A DNA stretch of 64,000 nt from Entomohabitans teleogrylli. GTDB taxonomy: Bacteria > Pseudomonadota > Gammaproteobacteria > Enterobacterales > Enterobacteriaceae. Below are positions 58,467-64,000 of this stretch, one piece after another; position 1 is the first letter of the stretch, and every line of letters starts with the position of its first letter. A program made the position numbers and the translations under genes. The notes beneath the pieces are model-generated. The model worked only from the letters and a program-made list of their open reading frames with translations. It was not told where the DNA came from and did not search any database. Location: positions 1 to 64,000 of the forward strand of contig NZ_LLXO01000021.1 in assembly GCF_001484765.1 (NCBI RefSeq). The letters are read 5' to 3'.

Positions 58467-59678
58467 ATGAGTAGCGTAGATATTCTTGTTCCGGACCTGC
58501 CTGAATCTGTTGCCGATGCCACCGTGGCGACCTGGCATAAAAAACCCGGGGACGCCGTCACCCGTGATGAAGTGCTGGTAGAAATCGAAACGGACAAAGT
58601 GGTTCTGGAAGTTCCGGCGTCAGCAGATGGCATCCTTGATTCGGTGCTGGAAGACGAAGGCACCACCGTCACCTCGCGGCAGATCCTCGGCCGCCTGCGT
58701 GAAGGCAACAGTACCGGTAAAGAGTCCACCGCCAAAGCAGACACTACCGCGTCGACCCCGGCTCAGCGTCACTCTGCCTCTCTGGAAGAGCAGAGTAATG
58801 ACGCCCTGAGCCCGGCGATTCGTCGCCTGCTGGCGGAACACAACCTCGAAGCCAGCGCCATCAAAGGCAGCGGCGTCGGCGGTCGTATCACCCGTGAAGA
58901 TGTTGAAAAACATCTGGCGAAAGCCCCGGCGAAGAAAGCCGAGCCTGAAGCGCCAGCCGCACAGCCGGCCCTGGGCGCGCGCAGCGAAAAACGCGTACCG
59001 ATGACCCGCTTGCGCAAGCGTGTGGCGGAGCGTCTGCTGGAAGCGAAAAACTCTACCGCCATGCTGACAACCTTCAACGAAGTCAACATGAAGCCGATCA
59101 TGGAGCTGCGTAAGCAGTACGGCGAAGCGTTTGAGAAACGTCACGGCGTACGTCTCGGCTTTATGTCCTTCTACATTAAGGCTGTGGTGGAAGCCCTGAA
59201 ACGTTATCCGGAAGTGAACGCTTCCATTGATGGCGAAGATGTGGTGTATCACAACTATTTCGATGTCAGCATTGCCGTTTCCACACCGCGCGGCCTGGTA
59301 ACGCCGGTACTGCGCGACGTCGACCTGCTGGGTATGGCGGATATCGAAAAGCGCATTAAAGAGCTGGCTGTTAAAGGCCGCGATGGCAAGCTGACCGTGG
59401 AAGAGTTAACCGGCGGCAACTTCACCATCACCAATGGCGGGGTCTTCGGTTCACTGATGTCTACGCCAATTATCAACCCGCCGCAGAGCGCGATCCTCGG
59501 CATGCACGCCATCAAAGACCGACCGATGGCGGTGGACGGTAAAGTAGAGATTCTGCCGATGATGTATCTGGCGCTCTCTTATGATCACCGCCAGATCGAC
59601 GGCCGCGAGTCGGTAGGCTTCCTGGTCGCGATTAAAGAGCTGCTGGAAGATCCGACCCGTCTGCTGCTGGACGTGTAG
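58467..59678 (+). CDS. sucB: Dihydrolipoyl succinyltransferase (E2 of 2-oxoglutarate dehydrogenase)
   Basis: A 403-residue core enzyme. The lipoyl domain has its modified Lys in [12 protein letters not shown] (about residue 44). A linker and an E1/E3-binding domain ([20 protein letters not shown]) follow, then the catalytic domain with the active-site His and Asp in [10 protein letters not shown]. The E3 component (lpd) is elsewhere. 14 bases after sucA. Confidence 0.98.
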   Translation: MSSVDILVPDLPESVADATVATWHKKPGDAVTRDEVLVEIETDKVVLEVPASADGILDSVLEDEGTTVTSRQILGRLREGNSTGKESTAKADTTASTPAQRHSASLEEQSNDALSPAIRRLLAEHNLEASAIKGSGVGGRITREDVEKHLAKAPAKKAEPEAPAAQPALGARSEKRVPMTRLRKRVAERLLEAKNSTAMLTTFNEVNMKPIMELRKQYGEAFEKRHGVRLGFMSFYIKAVVEALKRYPEVNASIDGEDVVYHNYFDVSIAVSTPRGLVTPVLRDVDLLGMADIEKRIKELAVKGRDGKLTVEELTGGNFTITNGGVFGSLMSTPIINPPQSAILGMHAIKDRPMAVDGKVEILPMMYLALSYDHRQIDGRESVGFLVAIKELLEDPTRLLLDV

Positions 59679-59687
59679 TCAGTTTTA

Positions 59688-59709
59688 CCCGGCGGCCTTG
59701 GTCGCCGGG
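59688..59709 (+). other. Hairpin between sucB and sucC
   Basis: CCCGGCG (59688-59694) pairs with CGCCGGG (59703-59709) with an 8-nt loop, nine bases past the sucB stop. There is no T-run after it, so it is more likely a 3'-end stabiliser or processing site than a terminator, which would let sucCD be expressed at a different level from sucAB. Confidence 0.5.
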
Positions 59710-59814
59710 CTTAGCAATTCACCTGTACGCCGGGCAGGCAGCACGCTGTCCGGTAATAAAAAGCCAGGCTTTTCAGCAATCTGGTAATGATTACTTGAAG
59801 GATGGACAGAACAC

Positions 59815-60981
59815 ATGAACTTACATGAATATCAGGCAAAACAACTTTTTGCCCGCTATGGCTTACCGGCGCCGGTGGGTTATGCCTGTACTACTCCGCG
59901 TGAAGCCGAAGAAGCCGCTTCCAAAATCGGGGCGGGTCCGTGGGTAGTGAAATGTCAGGTTCACGCTGGTGGCCGTGGTAAAGCGGGCGGTGTGAAAGTG
60001 GTAAACAGCAAAGAAGACATTCGCGCTTTTGCTGAAAACTGGCTGGGCAAACGCCTGGTGACCTATCAAACAGACGCCAATGGCCAGCCGGTAAACCAGA
60101 TTCTGGTTGAAGCCGCGACCGATATCGCCAAAGAGTTGTATCTGGGCGCGGTCGTCGACCGCAGCTCGCGCCGCGTGGTCTTTATGGCCTCCACCGAAGG
60201 CGGCGTGGAAATCGAAAAAGTGGCGGAAGAAACTCCGCACCTGATCCATAAAGTGGCTCTCGATCCGCTGACCGGCCCGATGCCGTATCAGGGACGCGAG
60301 CTGGCGTTCAAACTGGGTCTGGAAGGTAAGCTGGTGCAGCAGTTCACCAAAATCTTCATGGGCCTGGCGACGATTTTCCTTGAGCGCGACCTGGCGCTGA
60401 TCGAAATCAACCCGCTGGTGATTACCAAACAGGGCGACCTGATCTGCCTCGACGGTAAACTGGGCGCTGACGGTAACGCGCTGTTCCGCCAGCCGGATCT
60501 GCGTGAAATGCGCGACCAGTCTCAGGAAGACCCGCGCGAAGCCCAGGCGGCGCAGTGGGAACTGAACTATGTCGCTCTTGACGGCAATATCGGCTGTATG
60601 GTGAACGGCGCTGGTCTGGCGATGGGCACCATGGACATCGTTAAACTGCACGGCGGCGAACCGGCCAACTTCCTTGACGTCGGTGGCGGTGCGACCAAAG
60701 AGCGTGTCACCGAAGCGTTCAAAATCATCCTCTCTGACGACAATGTTAAAGCGGTTCTGGTTAACATCTTCGGCGGTATCGTACGCTGCGACCTGATCGC
60801 CGACGGTATCATCGGCGCGGTGGCGGAAGTGGGCGTTAACGTCCCGGTTGTGGTGCGTCTGGAAGGCAACAACGCTGAACTCGGCGCGAAGAAACTGGCT
60901 GACAGCGGCCTGAATATTATTGCAGCGAAAAGTCTGACGGATGCAGCTCAGCAGGTTGTTGCCGCAGTGGAGGGGAAATAA
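59815..60981 (+). CDS. sucC: Succinyl-CoA synthetase beta subunit
   Basis: A 388-residue ATP-grasp subunit, the same length as E. coli. It starts [20 protein letters not shown]. The nucleotide-binding [16 protein letters not shown] and the [19 protein letters not shown] metal site are conserved, and the C-terminal [14 protein letters not shown] helix interacts with SucD. Overlaps sucD by one base. Couples succinyl-CoA cleavage to ATP formation. Confidence 0.98.
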   Translation: MNLHEYQAKQLFARYGLPAPVGYACTTPREAEEAASKIGAGPWVVKCQVHAGGRGKAGGVKVVNSKEDIRAFAENWLGKRLVTYQTDANGQPVNQILVEAATDIAKELYLGAVVDRSSRRVVFMASTEGGVEIEKVAEETPHLIHKVALDPLTGPMPYQGRELAFKLGLEGKLVQQFTKIFMGLATIFLERDLALIEINPLVITKQGDLICLDGKLGADGNALFRQPDLREMRDQSQEDPREAQAAQWELNYVALDGNIGCMVNGAGLAMGTMDIVKLHGGEPANFLDVGGGATKERVTEAFKIILSDDNVKAVLVNIFGGIVRCDLIADGIIGAVAEVGVNVPVVVRLEGNNAELGAKKLADSGLNIIAAKSLTDAAQQVVAAVEGK

Positions 60982-61853
60982 TGTCTGTTTTAATCGATAA
61001 AAATACCAGGGTTATCTGTCAGGGCTTTACCGGTAGCCAGGGGACGTTCCACTCTGAACAGGCGATTGCCTACGGCACGCAGATGGTCGGCGGCGTCACG
61101 CCAGGCAAAGGCGGCACCACGCATCTGGGCCTGCCGGTTTTTAATACTGTGCGTGAAGCGGTTGAGGCCACCGGCGCTACCGCCACTGTTATCTACGTTC
61201 CGGCGCCGTTCTGCAAAGATTCGATTCTGGAAGCCATTGATGCCGGTATCAAACTGATCATCACCATCACAGAAGGTATCCCGACGCTGGATATGCTGAC
61301 CGTGAAGGTGAAGCTGGACGAAGCGGGCGTACGCATGATCGGGCCGAACTGTCCGGGCGTGATCACGCCGGGTGAGTGCAAAATCGGTATTATGCCGGGC
61401 CACATCCACCAGCCGGGCAAAGTGGGCATCGTTTCCCGCTCCGGTACCCTGACCTATGAAGCGGTTAAGCAGACCACTGATTACGGTTTCGGTCAGTCCA
61501 CCTGTGTGGGCATCGGCGGCGACCCGATCCCGGGCTCTAACTTCATCGACATCCTGAAGCTGTTCCAGGAAGATCCGCAGACGGAAGCGATTGTGATGAT
61601 CGGCGAAATCGGCGGTAGCGCGGAAGAAGAGGCGGCTGCCTATATCAAAGATCATGTGACCAAACCGGTTGTCGGCTACATCGCCGGCGTTACCGCGCCG
61701 AAAGGCAAACGCATGGGCCATGCCGGAGCGATTATTGCCGGCGGTAAAGGTACCGCGGATGAAAAATTCGCTGCTCTGGAAGCGGCCGGTGTTAAAACCG
61801 TGCGCAGTCTGGCGGACATTGGCGAAGCATTAAAAGCTATTCTGCCGCAGTAA
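60981..61853 (+). CDS. sucD: Succinyl-CoA synthetase alpha subunit
   Basis: A 290-residue CoA-binding subunit. It starts [24 protein letters not shown]; the CoA-binding glycine stretch and the phosphorylated active-site His in [11 protein letters not shown] (about residue 247) are present. One residue longer than E. coli SucD because of the C-terminal end LPQ. Its 3' end flows into a terminator hairpin that likely makes a small RNA. Confidence 0.98.
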   Translation: MSVLIDKNTRVICQGFTGSQGTFHSEQAIAYGTQMVGGVTPGKGGTTHLGLPVFNTVREAVEATGATATVIYVPAPFCKDSILEAIDAGIKLIITITEGIPTLDMLTVKVKLDEAGVRMIGPNCPGVITPGECKIGIMPGHIHQPGKVGIVSRSGTLTYEAVKQTTDYGFGQSTCVGIGGDPIPGSNFIDILKLFQEDPQTEAIVMIGEIGGSAEEEAAAYIKDHVTKPVVGYIAGVTAPKGKRMGHAGAIIAGGKGTADEKFAALEAAGVKTVRSLADIGEALKAILPQ

Positions 61854-61912
61854 GCAGATTTAAAAATAATAACGATTCGACATGGATTGGCCACCTGCGG
61901 GTGGCCTTTTTT
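61854..61912 (+). ncRNA. sdhX: Likely SdhX-type small RNA from the sucD 3'UTR
   Basis: In E. coli the 3' end of the sdh-suc transcript is processed into SdhX (RybD), an Hfq-dependent RNA that represses ackA and others. Here an AT-rich, unpaired stretch (ACGATTCGACATGG around 61871-61885) lies between the sucD stop and a GC-rich terminator with six T residues, the right layout for a seed plus Hfq-binding tail. The identity rests on position and layout, not on an alignment. The 5' end is not fixed and could lie inside sucD. Confidence 0.6.
61889..61912 (+). terminator. Terminator of sdhCDAB-sucABCD
   Basis: GGCCACC (61889-61895) and GGTGGCC (61900-61906) form a 7-bp perfect stem with a TGCG loop, followed by six T residues (61907-61912). 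It lies 35 bases past the sucD stop and ends the whole operon. Confidence 0.92.
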
Positions 61913-62318
61913 ATGCCCGGGAATATGGATAAACAGCGCTGTTCACCGCTATCGCTTTTACTCTCGCCGCCGATTTGCATTCACGTTAATCTTTTTATGT
62001 TTTTTATCATATGGTTATGATTTGGTTTTTTATTGGTAACCAGAAAAAGCGAAAAAAGCATTCTGCTAATCGAGTAATCGCAGTGATACGCAGTGGGGTA
62101 TTTGGCAAATAGCATGCGGCCTACTGTGATAGCGCATTTTTTATCATCCCTGGAATTTTCTGTATGGCAAAAAATTAAATTTACGGCTGTGCACTGGTTA
62201 ACAGAAATAACCCGTTGGTTTTTCTTATCAGGCAAAAATATGGAAGTTAACTAACGATTTTGAAAATTAATGCTTGCGTCCTGTCAATACTGGCTGACTG
62301 CGGAAGGGAGCCGTAAAG

Positions 62319-62348
62319 CGCAGCGGCAGTCACTAAACGCAGCGGCAG
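62319..62348 (+). repeat. 11-bp tandem-spaced direct repeat
   Basis: CGCAGCGGCAG occurs at 62319-62329 and 62338-62348, a 19-bp period (near two helical turns), with further partial similarity upstream of each copy (TAAAG and TAAA). It lies in the structured GC-rich patch between sucD and cydA. It could be a protein-binding pair or the remnant of an intergenic repeat. Confidence 0.45.
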
Positions 62349-62351
62349 GAG

Positions 62352-62367
62352 TGTGACGCCGCTCACC
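62352..62367 (+). promoter_or_regulatory. CRP-like site far upstream of cydA
   Basis: TGTGA-CGCCGC-TCACC fits the CRP operator TGTGA-N6-TCACA except for the last base. It is about 570 bp from the cydA ATG and 270 bp from the predicted cydA start of transcription, so its relevance to cydA is doubtful. The 62363-62410 stretch beside it folds (ACCCGGCT with AGCCGGGT, enclosing CTCAGC with GCTGAG). Confidence 0.35.
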
Positions 62368-62571
62368 CGGCTCAGCGCCGTGGGGCTGAGGAAGTCTGAA
62401 AGCCGGGTTTTAACCTGGTAAAGTGGCTTTTTCCTGACATAGTTACAATAAATAACTCACTGTCGAATTAACGTTAACCTGGCAACGTCTGAGACCAATA
62501 AAGAACAATTTTATAACATTATTTTTACTATTTTCTCCGGGAAGAAACATGGTTAACAAAATAGATTAAAA

Positions 62572-62585
62572 TTGATATAAATCAA
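62572..62585 (+). promoter_or_regulatory. FNR site of the cydA promoter
   Basis: TTGATATAAATCAA is a perfect match to the FNR consensus TTGAT-N4-ATCAA. In E. coli, FNR represses cydAB under full anaerobiosis from sites near -53 and -1, with ArcA-P activating. Taking this as the -53 site puts the start of transcription near 62632, about 300 nt before the ATG, as in E. coli. GGATCAAT at 62631-62638 may be the second, weaker site. Confidence 0.85.
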
Positions 62586-62930
62586 GTTGTAAACTTTGAA
62601 AAATAGTGTGAAAAAGTAGGAAATTGCGTTGGATCAATCTGGTTTAAAGCCAATAAATTCGCTATAAATTGATCACCGTCGAAAAACGCAAATTACAGTA
62701 AGCAAAAACCTATTTATTGTAAGGGAATTGCGGCGTAATATGGTTGCGGGATCTATTTGGTATCTTTATTAACGTATTTGCAACCTTCGCTTTTGCGATG
62801 TCACATTTAACAGCGTGATTTTGCACAAGCGCCTGGAAGCAATCTATTTGTATTGGGGCATGCGTTGTGGAGCACCGGAGTGCGCGGTGTACCACGTCCG
62901 GAGTCTTCATGCGAGGAGCAAGGAGTCAAG

Positions 62931-64000
62931 ATGTTTGATATTGTCGAACTGTCACGCTTACAGTTTGCCTTGACCGCGATGTACCACTTCCTGTTTGTGC
63001 CGCTGACGCTCGGTATGGCGTTCCTGCTGGCCATCATGGAAACGGTGTACGTCCTGTCTGGTAAGCAAATCTATAAAGACATGACCAAGTTCTGGGGCAA
63101 GCTGTTTGGTATTAACTTCGCTCTGGGGGTTGCCACTGGTTTGACGATGGAATTCCAGTTCGGGACAAACTGGTCTTACTATTCCCACTATGTCGGGGAT
63201 ATCTTCGGAGCGCCGCTGGCCATTGAAGGCCTGATGGCATTCTTCCTCGAGTCTACGTTCGTTGGGCTTTTCTTCTTCGGTTGGGATCGTCTGGGCAAAG
63301 TTCAGCACATGGCGGTAACCTGGCTGGTGGCTCTGGGCTCTAACCTTTCCGCTCTGTGGATTCTGGTGGCTAACGGCTGGATGCAGAACCCGGTCGCATC
63401 GGACTTCAACTTTGAAACCATGCGTATGGAGATGGTGAGCTTCTCTGAACTGGTGCTTAACCCGGTCGCTCAGGTGAAATTCGTTCACACTGTCGCCTCC
63501 GGCTATGTCACCGGCGCCATGTTCATTCTTGGTATCAGCGCCTGGTATATGCTGAAAAACCGCGATTTCGCTTTCGCCAAACGCTCTTTCGCCATTGCGG
63601 CGAGCTTTGGTATGGCGGCGGTGCTGTCCGTTATCGTACTGGGCGATGAGTCCGGCTATGAAATGGGCGACGTGCAGAAAACCAAACTGGCAGCCATTGA
63701 AGCCGAGTGGGAAACCCAGCCGGCGCCGGCTGACTTCACGCTGTTCGGGATTCCGGATCAAGAAACCAAAGAAAACCACTTCGCTATCAAAATCCCGTAT
63801 GCGCTGGGGATTATCGCCACCCGTTCTGTTGATACGCCGGTGGTGGGTATTAAAGATCTGATGGTGCAGCATGAAGAGCGTATTCGTAACGGGATGAAGG
63901 CATACAAACTGCTGGAAGAACTGCGTAATGGTTCGACCGATCAGGCGGTGCGCGATGACTTCAATAGCGTTAAGAAAGACCTCGGCTACGGCCTGCTGCT
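62931..64000 (+). CDS. cydA: Cytochrome bd-I ubiquinol oxidase subunit I, cut by window end
   Basis: The first 356 residues of an expected 522 or so; the frame is open to the last base. CydA carries the hemes and reduces oxygen with high affinity. The ATG at 62931 follows AAGGAG. Heme ligands are visible: His in [10 protein letters not shown] (about residue 19) and His in [11 protein letters not shown] (about 186). The proton-path glutamates sit in [13 protein letters not shown], and the Q-loop ligand region starts at [10 protein letters not shown]. cydB and cydX should follow beyond the window. Confidence 0.97.
   Translation, partial: MFDIVELSRLQFALTAMYHFLFVPLTLGMAFLLAIMETVYVLSGKQIYKDMTKFWGKLFGINFALGVATGLTMEFQFGTNWSYYSHYVGDIFGAPLAIEGLMAFFLESTFVGLFFFGWDRLGKVQHMAVTWLVALGSNLSALWILVANGWMQNPVASDFNFETMRMEMVSFSELVLNPVAQVKFVHTVASGYVTGAMFILGISAWYMLKNRDFAFAKRSFAIAASFGMAAVLSVIVLGDESGYEMGDVQKTKLAAIEAEWETQPAPADFTLFGIPDQETKENHFAIKIPYALGIIATRSVDTPVVGIKDLMVQHEERIRNGMKAYKLLEELRNGSTDQAVRDDFNSVKKDLGYGLL

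Larger units (their letters stand above)
61913..62930 (+). promoter_or_regulatory. Non-coding region between sucD and cydA, with the cydA promoter
   Basis: 1.0 kb without a supportable gene. E. coli has mngR-mngAB here; they are absent. The left third is AT-rich with no clear feature. A GC-rich, structured patch lies at 62290-62420. The right third is AT-rich and carries the FNR site and the long cydA leader. A minus-strand frame of 84 codons at 61981-62235 shows no recognisable protein. Confidence 0.6.

Noticed and set aside
61981..62235. An 84-codon minus-strand frame between sucD and cydA
   Set aside because: AT-rich, no recognisable domain or ribosome site; consistent with chance in a non-coding region.
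62860..62973. A 37-codon upstream frame overlapping the cydA start
   Set aside because: The only Shine-Dalgarno-like bases (GGGG) are too close to its ATG, and nothing shows it is translated; mentioned only within the cydA leader finding.
1..64000. tRNA or rRNA genes, CRISPR arrays, intact insertion sequences, phage genes, replication origins
   Set aside because: None was seen by reading; no repeat-spacer arrays, no transposase or integrase motifs and no cloverleaf-like segments were found.

Overview
The window is chromosomal DNA of a motile enterobacterium. The proteins read as close homologues of the Escherichia coli/Salmonella flagellar and TCA-cycle proteins, and the gltA-sdhCDAB-sucABCD-cydA backbone is the standard enterobacterial order. 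A GC-rich coding style, a short Serratia-like flagellin, and a whole flagellar regulon sitting next to gltA fit Klebsiella aerogenes best. That species is the motile Klebsiella, whose flagellar genes are thought to be acquired. The species call is inference; a related motile member of the order is possible.

Region 1 (1-8.6 kb): an unrecognised small ORF with a terminator at the left edge; then a Tsr-like chemoreceptor with its own sigma-28 promoter; then srfABC on the minus strand, a poorly understood three-gene operon in which SrfB carries actin/Hsp70-type ATPase motifs and SrfC a degenerate P-loop.

Region 2 (8.8-49.5 kb): a complete single-locus flagellar and chemotaxis system. On the minus strand flgA-flgM-flgN; then flgBCDEFGHIJ and flgKL (rod, hook, rings, junction); fliA; flhDC (master regulator); motAB-cheAW; fliC (minus); fliDST; then fliE-cheRBYZ-flhBAE as one minus-strand series; then fliFGHIJK and fliLMNOPQR (basal body, motor switch and export gate). 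Counting the receptor, 47 motility genes are present and look intact. Six sites match the sigma-28 consensus, upstream of the receptor gene, flgM, flgK, fliC, fliD and cheR. fliZ, tar and tap are not in the window.

Region 3 (49.5-64 kb): a small exported SnoaL/NTF2-like protein, gltA (minus), and then the co-directional sdhCDAB-sucABCD cluster encoding succinate dehydrogenase, 2-oxoglutarate dehydrogenase E1/E2 and succinyl-CoA synthetase. It ends in a likely SdhX-type 3'UTR small RNA with its terminator. A 1.1 kb non-coding stretch with a perfect FNR site leads to cydA (cytochrome bd-I subunit I), which is cut by the window end. The sdhB-sucA gap holds two palindromes, one with roughly 20-bp arms enclosing 84 bp.

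Together the window joins proton-motive-force generation (SDH, cytochrome bd) with its consumption by the flagellar motor, but that adjacency is positional. No tRNA, rRNA, CRISPR array, intact insertion sequence or phage gene was seen.
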